From DASQYE01 sp036389315 (GTDB lineage Bacteria; Acidobacteriota; Blastocatellia; Pyrinomonadales; Pyrinomonadaceae): 64,000 nt of DNA. This document shows positions 1 through 7,730 of this stretch, piece after piece (the first letter of the stretch is position 1; each line of letters starts with the position of its first letter). A program made the translations under genes and the position numbers. The notes below the pieces were generated by a model. The model ran no database searches and had not been told where the DNA came from. It saw only the letters and a program-made list of their open reading frames with translations. The DNA lies in contig DASVQF010000051.1 of the NCBI GenBank assembly GCA_036389315.1, positions 186,001-250,000 on the forward strand, given 5' to 3'.

Positions 1-660
1 GTGGAGAATAATATTGCGGTTTACTCACAATGGGCGGGCACAATTCGACAACTTCGTGGTGAATACGATGTGGCACGGACTACGAATGAAGAAGCATTAG
101 CAATTTTCAGAAAGCTAAACCAAGAAGCAAATGAGGCTGCTGTATTGCATCAGTTGGGGCGGCTTGCACAAGCTCAAGGGGAGTTAGAAGAAGCGCGGCG
201 GCTCTACAATGAGAGCTTGGAGATTGCAAAGAAGCTTGGCGATCAGAGCGGCATCGCCATCACCTTGCATAACTTGGCTGCGATTGCACAAGCTCAAGGG
301 GAGTTAGAAGAAGCGCGGCGGCTCTACGATGAGAGCTTGGAGATTAAAAGGAAACTTGGCGATCAGAGCGGCATCGCCATCACCTTGCATCAGTTGGGGC
401 GGCTTGCACAAGATCAAGGAGAGTTAGAAGAAGCGCGACGGCTCTACAATGAAAGCTTGGAGATTACAAAGAAGCTTGGCAACCAGAGCAGCATCGCCAT
501 CACCTTGCATCAGTTGGGGCGGCTTGCAGAAGAAGAAGGAAATAGAGAAGAAGCCGTGCGGTTGGTGCGTGAAGCTCTCGGCATCTTTGAAAAACTCAGG
601 TCGCCCAATGCGGAGATTGCGCGTCGGGTTTTGAAGAGGTTGGAGGGGGAAGCGTCTTGA
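1..660 (+). CDS. TPR protein, C-terminal part (5' end outside window)
   Basis: The frame is open from the first base, so the gene probably begins before the window; the GTG at base 1 need not be the start. The 219 visible residues are TPR helices of about 40 residues, with LHQLGRLAQ...GELEEARRLY...SLEI recurring at least three times and a final degenerate repeat that ends in a basic tail. TPR solenoids mediate protein-protein contacts; no catalytic domain is visible here. The repeats are nearly identical at DNA level (separate entry). The gene opening at the right-hand end of the window may belong to a similar TPR family, but that is only an impression from 27 residues. Partner and role unknown. 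Confidence 0.85.
   Translation: MENNIAVYSQWAGTIRQLRGEYDVARTTNEEALAIFRKLNQEANEAAVLHQLGRLAQAQGELEEARRLYNESLEIAKKLGDQSGIAITLHNLAAIAQAQGELEEARRLYDESLEIKRKLGDQSGIAITLHQLGRLAQDQGELEEARRLYNESLEITKKLGNQSSIAITLHQLGRLAEEEGNREEAVRLVREALGIFEKLRSPNAEIARRVLKRLEGEAS
145..534 (+). repeat. 120-bp tandem coding repeats in the TPR gene
   Basis: The block around 'ttgcatcagttggggcgg' recurs at exactly 120-bp spacing (145, 265, 385, 505), and 'caaggggagttagaagaagc' recurs with it. Copies differ at only a few positions, so the TPR units were duplicated recently or are kept alike by conversion. Repeat number could vary between strains. Confidence 0.85.
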
Positions 661-737
661 TTGGATTTGTAAGGGGAAATGGGTTGATGGCCGGGATTCT
701 TGTGGGGCGGGGCAGTAGAGGGGCATTGTGTGAGGGG

Positions 738-968
738 AAGTTTGTGCGCGGTGGTGGGTGGGTCGTTACGGGGTGAGGGAATGGCGTTTCCGGGGTTGGG
801 AACGCTGTTACGTCGTGGTGTAACGGCGTTTCACCGCACCGTAATGCCCTTCCCGTCCGACGTAATGACGTTACGTTGGATGGGAACGCCGTTACGTCGG
901 GGCGTAACGTTGTTACGGGGCATGGTAATGGCATTGCGGTAGGTGGGAAGGGTGTTACGTGGGGAGGT
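738..968. repeat. 21-bp tandem array 1, quasi-palindromic units (about 11 copies)
   Basis: Trinucleotides AAC/AAT/AAG recur at 738, 759, 780, 801, 822, 843, 864, 885, 906, 927 and 948, exactly 21 bp apart. Each unit carries a degenerate inverted repeat of the form GTAAY-NNN-RTTAC (for example GTAACGTTGTTAC in the unit at 906), followed by about 8 variable G-rich bases. The reading frames crossing the array on both strands show a 7-residue repeat because the period is seven codons; I treat these as by-products. The rest of the 661-1081 interval holds no recognisable gene. Confidence 0.8.
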
Positions 969-1081
969 TGGGTTGTGGCGGGCGGGGTGAAAATTGTTGT
1001 TGCAAGGCGTCAGGGGTGGGCGTAAGATTCGGGGCGTATCCTCGCGCGGCCTCAACCTCTTCTCACGAAGGAGTTCCTACC

Positions 1082-1453
1082 ATGTCGAGTGAAGCTAAAC
1101 GATTAAGACCCGCACAGATTCAAGCAGACAGGGAGGCTTTCTCTGCTTTGCTGGCGATAGCAGGTTATGCCCCGGTCAATCAGGCTTATGCAATAACAGC
1201 GATCACGGCGGCGAGCACCGGGCTGGCGGCGGCGCAGCAGGCCGAGGCGCAGGCGGTTGCCGCTGCTGCTGCGGCACGCGACCAGGCGACGGCGCGCGAG
1301 TGGGAATTTCATAACCTGATGCTCGGCGCGAAAGAACAGATCATAGCGCAATTCGGGAAAGACTCGATGGAGGTTCAGTCCGTCGGGTTGAAGAGAAGGT
1401 CTGAATACAGCCGCCCCAAGCCTCGCACCAAAAAGGAGGGCGCGCAGACATAA
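1082..1453 (+). CDS. hypothetical protein, Ala-rich helical
   Basis: A 123-residue protein. The ATG at 1082 was chosen because AAGGAG lies just upstream; the frame is open further 5' without a ribosome site. The middle is a long Ala/Gln-rich helix-prone stretch (about residues 40-80), and the C-terminus is basic (RPKPRTKKEG). There is no signal peptide, membrane segment or motif I recognise. It is followed at once by a strong terminator hairpin shared with the convergent XRE gene, so it is probably monocistronic. Function unknown. Confidence 0.6.
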   Translation: MSSEAKRLRPAQIQADREAFSALLAIAGYAPVNQAYAITAITAASTGLAAAQQAEAQAVAAAAAARDQATAREWEFHNLMLGAKEQIIAQFGKDSMEVQSVGLKRRSEYSRPKPRTKKEGAQT

Positions 1454-1470
1454 GTAACCGGAAATAAAAT

Positions 1471-1531
1471 AGCCCGGCGAGGGGCGAAAGAAATGCAACT
1501 TGCATTTCTTTCGCCCCTCGCTGGCTTTTTA
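1471..1531. terminator. bidirectional terminator hairpin
   Basis: Arms 1477-1498 and 1500-1521 are perfectly complementary over 22 bp around a single base (in RNA the tip will open). AGCC/GGCT outside extends it, and TTTTT follows on the + side. It lies between two convergent genes and can serve both. Confidence 0.8.
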
Positions 1532-1539
1532 GATACGCT

Positions 1540-1854
1540 CTAACGGTTCCGGCTGCGTGATGCGGGCTTGTGCTTGATTCCCCGGTGGTAGGCTGTGCCG
1601 GGGAGCTTTGCGGGGAGGTCTAGTTCGTCGTCAATGAGGTCTTCGACGTAGACGCCTGCCGCGCGAGCGTAGCGCAAGAGAATGATGAGGGGCGGTTCGT
1701 TCTTTCCTAACTCATATTTCGAGATGGTGTGATACTCAATCAGGTCTTCGACACCAAGACGCCTGAGCATTTCTGTCTGAGAAAGACCAAGAGCATTCCG
1801 AATCTGTAGCAGCTTTTCGGCAAGACGTTCCGGCCGTGGACGTGCGCTGCCCAT
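1540..1854 (-). CDS. XRE-family (Cro/CI-type) DNA-binding regulator
   Basis: A 104-residue single-domain helix-turn-helix protein. The pattern LLQIRNALGLSQTEMLRRLG ... ISKYELGKNEPP ... LLRYARAAGV is the classic Cro/CI fold, with recognition helix near TISKYE, followed by a short acidic then basic tail. I start at the ATG at 1854 because AGGAGG sits nine bases upstream; an in-frame start at 1902 would add 16 unlike residues. The ribosome site and ATG lie inside an 11-bp inverted repeat, and a second inverted repeat sits in the divergent promoter, so autoregulation and control of the neighbour at 2108 are likely (inference). Confidence 0.85.
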   Translation of the reverse strand: MGSARPRPERLAEKLLQIRNALGLSQTEMLRRLGVEDLIEYHTISKYELGKNEPPLIILLRYARAAGVYVEDLIDDELDLPAKLPGTAYHRGIKHKPASRSRNR

Positions 1855-1875
1855 CAGGAGCGCCCTCCTGATGGG
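1850..1875 (-). promoter_or_regulatory. inverted repeat over the XRE ribosome site and start codon
   Basis: CCCATCAGGAG, 4 bases, CTCCTGATGGG: a perfect 11-bp inverted repeat. On the minus strand one arm includes AGGAG of the ribosome site and the other includes the ATG. As RNA it would hide the start; as DNA it could be an operator. Confidence 0.6.
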
Positions 1876-1896
1876 ACAGAAGATGCCAGGCGAAGC

Positions 1897-1925
1897 TTGC
1901 ATCTATGGATTGTTATCCATATAAT
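1897..1925 (+). promoter_or_regulatory. sigma70-type promoter with embedded operator
   Basis: TTGCAT (1897-1902), a 17-bp spacer and TATAAT (1920-1925). The spacer contains TATGGAT-TGTT-ATCCATA (1904-1921), a 7-bp perfect inverted repeat reaching into the -10 box. This is the usual place for a repressor to block polymerase. It reads toward the small zinc-ribbon gene and lies divergent to the XRE gene. Confidence 0.65.
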
Positions 1926-2107
1926 GTGCTTGCGTAACCGATTCGCCGTGAGTATGAACCTTTCATCTCGAACGGCGATGCTCATCACTCATCTTGAGGC
2001 TGAGGTTGAGCTACGCATGTGACCGTTGCCTGTTGGGTTGTCAAAAGCAGCGGAAAGATAGCAGAACCGGCGGCGGCCGTCACCTCCCTTTGGCGGCTTC
2101 CTCATTC

Positions 2108-2437
2108 ATGCCTGGGCCAATGAAGAAAAAGAAGCCGAGCGTGACAGCGCGTATGCACGCGAGCGGGTTTTACTTCTTCTGTCCTTATTGCTCGCTGTCG
2201 TTTCGGCATCCGCCGACGGTTGAGTCGTTCTACCGCATAGGCTACGGGTGGTGCTGGTACTGCCTTCGCTCGATACCGATTGAGGGAGGCGATAAGAAGG
2301 GGATTGTGAGAGTGGATGAGAGGGGCGAACTCTACACGGAGTTCTACGAGGCGGAGGACAGGGAGAGGGAGTTGGAGCGAGCGCGACGGGTTGAAGAGTT
2401 GTGTAGACCGAGGCGGCGCTGCGGGGATGAGACTTAA
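2108..2437 (+). CDS. small zinc-ribbon-like protein
   Basis: About 109 residues from the ATG at 2108. The frame is open back to a TTG at 1994, giving 147 residues, and the start is uncertain because no clear ribosome site is seen. Two Cys pairs, CPYC and CWYC, about 20 residues apart, form a probable zinc knuckle; the rest is charged and helical (EDRERELERARR) with a basic Cys-containing tail. It lies downstream of the operator-bearing promoter next to the XRE gene, so it is probably that regulator's target. It ends against the convergent gene at 2438 with no spacer. Function unknown. Confidence 0.5.
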   Translation: MPGPMKKKKPSVTARMHASGFYFFCPYCSLSFRHPPTVESFYRIGYGWCWYCLRSIPIEGGDKKGIVRVDERGELYTEFYEAEDRERELERARRVEELCRPRRRCGDET

Positions 2438-3814
2438 TCAGGAGGTGGCGAGCGAGGCGGTGCTGGCGGGCAATGAAGAGAGTTGGCCTTCGGCCAGTTT
2501 GCGCCATTTGCGGAGCTGAGAGCGGCGGTAGTAGGGCATGGTCTTGACGGCTTCGATGCAGCGTTGGAACATCTCTTGGGATTCGGGGGTGTGGCCGAGT
2601 TCTTTGAGGGAGCGTCCGAGGTAGTAGAGTCCTTCGGGGTCGAAGGGGCGGCGCTCTATGTAGCGTTCGAGGGCTTCGCGCGCTTCGGCGTGCATCGCGG
2701 CCGCGACGTAGGTTGCGCCGATCTCGCGCCAGATTTCGCTGTGGGCGTGACGCTCGTCTTGCGAGACGACGATGGAGAAGTGATCGAGGGCTTCCTGTAG
2801 GCGGCCTTGCTCGCGGGCTATGCGGCCGAGCTGGAAGCGTGCGTAGCGCTCCTGTGGGTCTATCTCTATGGCGCGGGTGAAGCGTTTGATGGCTTCGCTT
2901 AACTGGCGGCGGTGCTGGTAGACGAGGCCGAGCTGGTAATGGGCTTCGGCGTCGCGCGGGTTGACCGTGGCCTGTTCGAGGTGGCGGCGAAAGTTCTGGC
3001 GCTGGCGATAGGAGAAGCCTATGTCGCCTATGTCTCCGCGCAGGGCTGCGTAGGCGTAATAAAGAATGAAGGGCGAGAACAGTAGCGGCGAGGCCATCGA
3101 GAAGAGATGTACCTGTACGAGCAGGGCGAGCCATGAGAGGCTGACCGTGCCCAGGGCTTTGACGAAGGTCGTGCCGAAGACCGTCCGCAAAGCGAAGGTC
3201 ATCAGCAGTCCGAACGAGAGGGCGCTCAGAGTCCAGAGCACCAGGGCAGTGCCCGCGCCCTTGTGCAAGGGGTCTATGGCGAGGCCGGCCAGGGCGAAGG
3301 GCAGGTGCGAAGCGGCCCAGGCCATAAGAGTGCAGGCCAGCAGCGTCCCGTAGTCACGGCGCACGACTACGCTGAAGCTCCCCAGGGGCTCGAAGAAGAG
3401 CATCAGGAGGATTGTCGCCGGGACGTAAAGTATCGAGAGGCCGAGCACTGTCGAGAAGACGCTGTAAGGTTGAAAAGAGACTAGCCACCAGCCCGCGTCG
3501 CCAACCAGCGGCAAAGGCTTGCGCACAATCACAGGCTCCTCTTCCTCATAGTAGGCTTCGTCGTCTGCTGCCTGTTCGCCTGCGTGTGGCGTGGGCGCGC
3601 TCTGTTGCTGCGGCTGCTGCTCGGCGGCGGCGGGCATCACGACCGCTTCGTAAGTAGTGTAGATGCGCGTCGTCAGCGTGAGCTGTAGCAGCATCGAGAC
3701 GGCCGCGACCAGGACTGCGCCGTAGAGCCAACTGCCTTCGTCCATGATGCTGCTCATCGCTGCCAGGGGACGATAGAAGAGCTTGAAGAGGATTTTGGTG
3801 TTTTGCCAGATCAT
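2438..3814 (-). CDS. Yip1-like membrane protein with C-terminal TPR repeats
   Basis: A 458-residue protein. A first membrane helix (about 30-50) is followed by a Q/P/E-rich loop, then four or five hydrophobic helices (about 115-265) in the arrangement of the Yip1 membrane domain. About three TPR units follow from residue 280 (AHYQLGLVYQHRRQLSEAI, ARFQLGRIAREQGRLQEAL, GLYYLGRSLKELGHTPES). Yip1-domain proteins are integral membrane proteins of unclear role in bacteria. The TPR tail is presumably cytoplasmic and recruits partners. It stands alone; the upstream 300 bp contain no gene. Confidence 0.8.
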   Translation of the reverse strand: MIWQNTKILFKLFYRPLAAMSSIMDEGSWLYGAVLVAAVSMLLQLTLTTRIYTTYEAVVMPAAAEQQPQQQSAPTPHAGEQAADDEAYYEEEEPVIVRKPLPLVGDAGWWLVSFQPYSVFSTVLGLSILYVPATILLMLFFEPLGSFSVVVRRDYGTLLACTLMAWAASHLPFALAGLAIDPLHKGAGTALVLWTLSALSFGLLMTFALRTVFGTTFVKALGTVSLSWLALLVQVHLFSMASPLLFSPFILYYAYAALRGDIGDIGFSYRQRQNFRRHLEQATVNPRDAEAHYQLGLVYQHRRQLSEAIKRFTRAIEIDPQERYARFQLGRIAREQGRLQEALDHFSIVVSQDERHAHSEIWREIGATYVAAAMHAEAREALERYIERRPFDPEGLYYLGRSLKELGHTPESQEMFQRCIEAVKTMPYYRRSQLRKWRKLAEGQLSSLPASTASLATS

Positions 3815-4032
3815 CAGGGGGTAACTCGCGACTGCTCGAACTCTCTTGAATTAGCGAAGGTGAAAGCGTCCGGATTATCAGGGGCAAGTGCTCGCGTGAG
3901 GCTCGCACTAAAAGGGGCAGTGCTTGCGGACGGTCTTCGGGCGGCCGCCGGACGGGGGCCACACTTCAAGAGTAGTTTTTCGTCCCCGGCGTTGTCAATC
4001 GCTTTTTAGAGGGATGATTGAGGCAAAGAAAG
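3815..4032. other. intergenic stretch, no gene seen
   Basis: Together with the hairpin at 4033-4116 this is about 310 bp without a convincing gene. Short frames on the + strand lack ribosome sites and coding character. It should carry the promoter of the membrane/TPR gene, but I see no clear -35/-10 pair. Confidence 0.4.
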
Positions 4033-4116
4033 CAAGTCAGGAGCGGCCTGCGGTAGCGGGCGGGCGGGGGTCGCGTGAGCAAAACCCGCCCGGCGTTGCA
4101 GGCCGCTCCTGACTTG
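4033..4116. repeat. large two-tier inverted repeat
   Basis: Arms 4033-4051 and 4098-4116 are perfectly complementary over 19 bp. Inside them GCGGGCGGG and CCCGCCC form a second stem. There is no T-run, so it is not a standard terminator. It lies just past the stop of the exported-peptide gene at 4126 and probably caps its mRNA (inference). Confidence 0.7.
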
Positions 4117-4125
4117 AACTCTGTA

Positions 4126-4401
4126 TTAGATGACTAGAGAGGCTATGCTCGCATAGATGCCTGGGAAGGGTATATCTCCCATGAAGCCGGGGCTTTCGGC
4201 CCAGCCATAAGCGCCGGGGCTTTCCGCCGTGCCGTCCTTTTTATAGCCGGGGCTCTCAGCCGTGCCGTCCGTGTAGCCTGGACTTTCCGCCGTGCCGTCG
4301 GCCGGAGGAGTCAGTATTTCGCCCGCGAACGCCTGCGGCGCACAGAGGCTTAACATGAGTCCCATTAAGAGTGTTGCAGTGAGTCTTTTGATTCCACGCA
4401 T
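4126..4401 (-). CDS. small exported repeat peptide A
   Basis: A 91-residue precursor. I start at the ATG at 4401 because GGAG lies nine bases upstream; an ATG five codons earlier is possible. The signal peptide is MRGIKRLTATLLMGLMLSLC..., probable cleavage after AFA. The mature part has a repeat, DGTAESPGY about three times with WAESPGF, and ends in a short hydrophobic tail (IYASIASLVI). It is paralogous to the next gene: same signal peptide, same PG-rich middle, same IASL tail. I do not recognise the family; it could be a structural, adhesive or processed secreted peptide. Confidence 0.75.
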   Translation of the reverse strand: MRGIKRLTATLLMGLMLSLCAPQAFAGEILTPPADGTAESPGYTDGTAESPGYKKDGTAESPGAYGWAESPGFMGDIPFPGIYASIASLVI

Positions 4402-4434
4402 AGTTTCTTTCTCCATTGATTTTTGAGTTTGGAT

Positions 4435-4680
4435 TTAGCCGAGAAGGGAAGCTATCCCCGCGAAGATAGAGAAGCCCGGCGTCAGTATGTCGCCTTTGCT
4501 GCCGGGCATCAATACATCGCCCTTGGCTCCCGGCGTGGACATCTCTCCGGTGTAGCCGGGTGTGTCTATGCTCCCGGTGTAGGAGGGCGTATCCATAATG
4601 CCGGCGAAGGCTTGCGCCGTGCAGAGGCTTAATATTAGCGCCAGTGTAAAGAGTGCTGTGAGTCTCCTGATTCTAATCAT
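4435..4680 (-). CDS. small exported repeat peptide B (paralogue of A)
   Basis: An 81-residue precursor starting at the ATG at 4680, again nine bases after GGAG. The signal peptide MIRIRRLTALFTLALILSLC...AFA is nearly that of peptide A. The mature region repeats a decapeptide-like unit (DTPSYTGSI, DTPGYTGEM, STPGAKGDV, LMPGSKGDI, LTPG) and ends in a hydrophobic tail (IFAGIASLLG). It lies 34 bp upstream of peptide A on the same strand, probably co-transcribed. Repeat length and hydrophobic end suggest self-association or membrane contact, but no function is known to me. Confidence 0.75.
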   Translation of the reverse strand: MIRIRRLTALFTLALILSLCTAQAFAGIMDTPSYTGSIDTPGYTGEMSTPGAKGDVLMPGSKGDILTPGFSIFAGIASLLG

Positions 4681-4915
4681 GGTCTTCGTCTCCATTGGTT
4701 TGAGGGTTTCGGGACTGTTGTGTTTGGGGGCGGAGCCGGAAAGGGCTTTGCCGGGAGGCTGCTGCCCGAGAGGCAACGCGCCACCGGATAAGCCCGTATG
4801 TTCGGCGCGGATTATACCCTGCCGCCTCCCCTTCTGTCTCTGAATTTTGTGCCGTGGTGTACAATCGAACCCCGAAAGCTTAATGATCGTAATCCAGAAA
4901 GAGGATGAACCGCTG

Positions 4916-6334
4916 ATGCCGACAGAAGCAACGCAGCAGAAAGAGGGGCAGCAGAGGCGGCGCGTCGAGACAGATTCGATGGGCCAGATCGGAGTCCCCG
5001 CCGACAAGTACTGGGGCGCGCAGACTGAGCGCTCGCTGATTCACTTCAATATAGGCGACGACCGGATGCCGCGCGAGATGATTCGCGCCCTCGGCATCCT
5101 GAAGAAAGCGGCCGCCCTCGTCAACCTTGAGCTGGGAAAGCTGCCGCAGGAGAAGGCTGACTTGATCGCGCAGGCCGCCGACGAGGTGATCGAAGGCAGG
5201 CTCGACGCTCATTTCCCCCTGCGCGTGTGGCAGACGGGCTCCGGCACTCAGACCAATATGAACGCCAACGAAGTGATCTCGAATCGCGCCATCGAGATTG
5301 CGGGCGGCGAGATGGGAAGCAAGAAGCCCATTCACCCTAACGACGATGTCAACATGTCGCAGTCCTCGAACGACACCTTCCCGACGGCCATGCACATCGC
5401 CGCCGCCGAGCGTCTGAACAAGCTCATAGAGGAAGTGCAGAAGGTACACGACGCGATTGACGCCAAGGCCAAAGAGTACGCCGACGTGGTCAAGATCGGG
5501 CGCACCCATTTGCAGGACGCTACGCCTTTGACGGTCGGGCAGGAGATGTCGGGTTGGGCCAGCCTGCTTGAGCGTGACATAGAGCGGCTCAGGCTAGTCC
5601 TGCCCGGCCTCTATGATCTGGCGATAGGCGGTACGGCCGTCGGCACAGGCTTGAACTCGCATCCGGAATTCGGCGCGCGCGCGGCCGCAAAGATTGCCGA
5701 GCTGACCGGCCTGCCCTTCGCCTCGCACCCGAACAAGTTCGCGGCGCTTTCGGCGCATGACGAGATAGTGTTTGCAAGCGGCGCTCTGAAAACCCTGGCC
5801 GGGTCGCTGATGAAGATCGCCAATGACATTCGCTGGCTGGCTTCGGGGCCGCGCGCCGGGATCGGAGAGCTGATCTTACCGGAAAACGAGCCGGGCTCTT
5901 CGATCATGCCGGGCAAGGTCAACCCGACGCAGTCTGAGGCCATGACGATGGTCGCCGTGCAGGTCTTCGGCAACGACGCGGCGATAGGCTTCGCCGGCTC
6001 GCAGGGCAACTTCGAGCTGAACGTCTTCAACCCGGTCATGATTCACAACCTGCTGCACTCCATCAGGCTGATACACGACGCCTGCCACGGCTTCGTTGAT
6101 TACTGCATCGCTGGCATTGAGCTGAATCGCGAACAGATCAAGACGCACCTGTGCAACTCCCTCATGCTCGTCACGGCACTCAACCAGCACATAGGCTATG
6201 ACAACGCCGCGCGCATAGCGAAAAACGCCCACAAGAAAGGCATCTCGCTGCGCGAGTCGGCCGTCGAGCTGGGTCTCCTCACAGCCGAACAGTTCGACCA
6301 GTACGTCAAGCCGGAAGAGATGACGCACCCGTAA
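4916..6334 (+). CDS. fumC: fumarate hydratase class II
   Basis: Interconverts fumarate and (S)-malate in the TCA cycle; cytoplasmic, oxygen-stable, metal-free homotetramer. From the ATG at 4916 (preceded by AGAGGATG) it is 472 residues, normal for the family; the frame is open to a TTG at 4847. The opening RVETDSMGQIGVPADKYWGAQTERS, the TGSGTQTNMNANEV motif and the signature GSSIMPGKVNP (about 327-337) with its catalytic Ser are all intact. It is transcribed away from the exported-peptide genes, and a hairpin follows the stop. Confidence 0.97.
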   Translation: MPTEATQQKEGQQRRRVETDSMGQIGVPADKYWGAQTERSLIHFNIGDDRMPREMIRALGILKKAAALVNLELGKLPQEKADLIAQAADEVIEGRLDAHFPLRVWQTGSGTQTNMNANEVISNRAIEIAGGEMGSKKPIHPNDDVNMSQSSNDTFPTAMHIAAAERLNKLIEEVQKVHDAIDAKAKEYADVVKIGRTHLQDATPLTVGQEMSGWASLLERDIERLRLVLPGLYDLAIGGTAVGTGLNSHPEFGARAAAKIAELTGLPFASHPNKFAALSAHDEIVFASGALKTLAGSLMKIANDIRWLASGPRAGIGELILPENEPGSSIMPGKVNPTQSEAMTMVAVQVFGNDAAIGFAGSQGNFELNVFNPVMIHNLLHSIRLIHDACHGFVDYCIAGIELNREQIKTHLCNSLMLVTALNQHIGYDNAARIAKNAHKKGISLRESAVELGLLTAEQFDQYVKPEEMTHP

Positions 6335-6339
6335 GAGGA

Positions 6340-6424
6340 AGGGATGAGGGCGGAGGGATGAATAAGAAAGCATTCAAGATTGGAAAGCATTCCTTTCATC
6401 CCGCACCCTGCGGCCCTCATCCCT
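6340..6424. repeat. 3'-end hairpin after fumC
   Basis: AGGGATGAGGGCGGAGGGATGA near 6340 pairs imperfectly with TCATCCC...GGCCCTCATCCCT ending at 6424. It is the same GGGATGA-type repeat as the hairpin at 9997. Confidence 0.6.
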
Positions 6425-6522
6425 ACATCTTGGGGGGCCGCTTGCGCATCTAAATTGGTGTGGGTATAGTTGCCCGTTTCAAGCGAAACGGAAGGGTTGG
6501 GCAAAGGTAAGGAGAAAGAGAG

Positions 6523-7647
6523 ATGACGGCTGTTGTGGAAACCAGGGTGGTGGCTGCTGCTGCTCCGGCGCTCGAAGATTATTTCGGGATGTCTGACGGG
6601 GAGCTGAGCGAGCGCATAGAGGCGGCGCGCCGCGCGCTTGGCTCGCGCCTGCTCATCCTGGGCCATCATTACCAGCGCGACGACGTGATCTGCCACGCTG
6701 ATTTGACGGGCGACTCTTTCAAGCTCTCGAAGCTCGCCTCCGAGCGGCCCCGTGCCGAGTTCATAGTCTTCTGCGGCGTCCATTTCATGGCCGAGTCCGC
6801 AGACATCCTTTCGGCCCCGCACCAGAAAGTGATTCTACCGGACATGGGCGCGGGCTGCTCGATGGCCGACATGGCTTCGGCCGAACAGGTCGAAGACGCC
6901 TGGGATCAGCTTGAGTCAATCGGTATCCACGACGAGGCGCGCGTGCTGCCCATTACCTACATGAACTCGACGGCGGCGATCAAGGCTTTCTGCGGCCGCC
7001 ACGGCGGCCTGGTCTGCACTTCGTCCAACGCCGTCCCGCTCTTCGAGAAGATGCTGAAGGAGGCAGACAAGCTCTTCTTCTTCCCAGACCAGCACCTCGG
7101 CCGTAACACGGGCGCGAAGTTCGGCATCCCCTTAGACGAAATGGTCGTGTGGGATCCCTTCAAAGAGCTGGGCGGAAATAGTGAAGAGAGCCTGCGGCGC
7201 GCGCGCCTCATCCTGTGGAAGGGCCACTGCTCCGTGCACGGACGTTTCCGCGAATGGCACGTCGATCAGGTGCGAAGAGAAGTGCCCGGCATCAAGGTCT
7301 TGGTTCATCCCGAGTGCGTTTACGAAGTGGTACAGAAGAGCGACCTGAACGGCTCGACCGAGTTCATCATCAAGACTCTGGAAGAAGCACCCGCCGGCTC
7401 CAAGTGGGCCATCGGCACGGAGGTCAATCTGGTCAACCGTCTGATCGAGCGATTTCCGGACAAGCACATTCAGCTTCTCGCGCCAGACCTCTGCATGTGC
7501 GCGACGATGTATCGCATCGCGCCGCAGAACTTGGCCTGGGCCCTGGAATCCTTGACCGCCGGGCTCGTCGTCAATCAGATCAGCGTGCCGGAAGAGACAG
7601 CCCACTGGGCGCGCGTCGCGCTCGACCGAATGCTGCAAATACAGTGA
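6523..7647 (+). CDS. nadA: quinolinate synthase A
   Basis: Condenses iminoaspartate with dihydroxyacetone phosphate to quinolinate, using a [4Fe-4S] cluster, in de novo NAD synthesis. It has 374 residues, typical of the longer NadA type. Diagnostic stretches are ILGHHYQRDDV, CGVHFMAESADIL (about 84-96), CTSSNAV (165), HPECVYEVV (262-270) and APDLCMCATM (320-329). Cysteines at 84, 165, 265, 324 and 326 are candidates for the cluster; I do not assign the exact ligand set. GGAG-type ribosome site before the ATG. nadB and nadC are not in the window. The next gene is a ferredoxin, perhaps co-transcribed. Confidence 0.97.
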   Translation: MTAVVETRVVAAAAPALEDYFGMSDGELSERIEAARRALGSRLLILGHHYQRDDVICHADLTGDSFKLSKLASERPRAEFIVFCGVHFMAESADILSAPHQKVILPDMGAGCSMADMASAEQVEDAWDQLESIGIHDEARVLPITYMNSTAAIKAFCGRHGGLVCTSSNAVPLFEKMLKEADKLFFFPDQHLGRNTGAKFGIPLDEMVVWDPFKELGGNSEESLRRARLILWKGHCSVHGRFREWHVDQVRREVPGIKVLVHPECVYEVVQKSDLNGSTEFIIKTLEEAPAGSKWAIGTEVNLVNRLIERFPDKHIQLLAPDLCMCATMYRIAPQNLAWALESLTAGLVVNQISVPEETAHWARVALDRMLQIQ

Positions 7648-7698
7648 TGAGTGACGAGCGACAAGATTAAGAGCTTGTCTTTGCTCGTCACTCGTCAC
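7644..7698. repeat. 3'-end hairpin after nadA (GAGTGAC family)
   Basis: GTGATGAGTGACGAGC-GACAAG pairs with CTTGTC-TTT-GCTCGTCACTCGTCAC: about 22 bp with one G-T wobble and a 3-base bulge. Its left arm covers the nadA stop codon. The same GTGACGAGT units recur at 17726. Confidence 0.8.
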
Positions 7699-7730
7699 TC
7701 GTCACTTGTCACTGCCTTTAGGAGGCGGAT

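Noticed and set aside
738..968. CRISPR array
   Set aside because: The units are contiguous 21-bp repeats without spacers of 30 bp or so, the repeats themselves vary, and no cas gene is in the window.
2106..3134. Arg/Pro-rich minus-strand frame of 342 codons
   Set aside because: Overlaps the Yip1/TPR gene in another frame and has only low-complexity shadow sequence.
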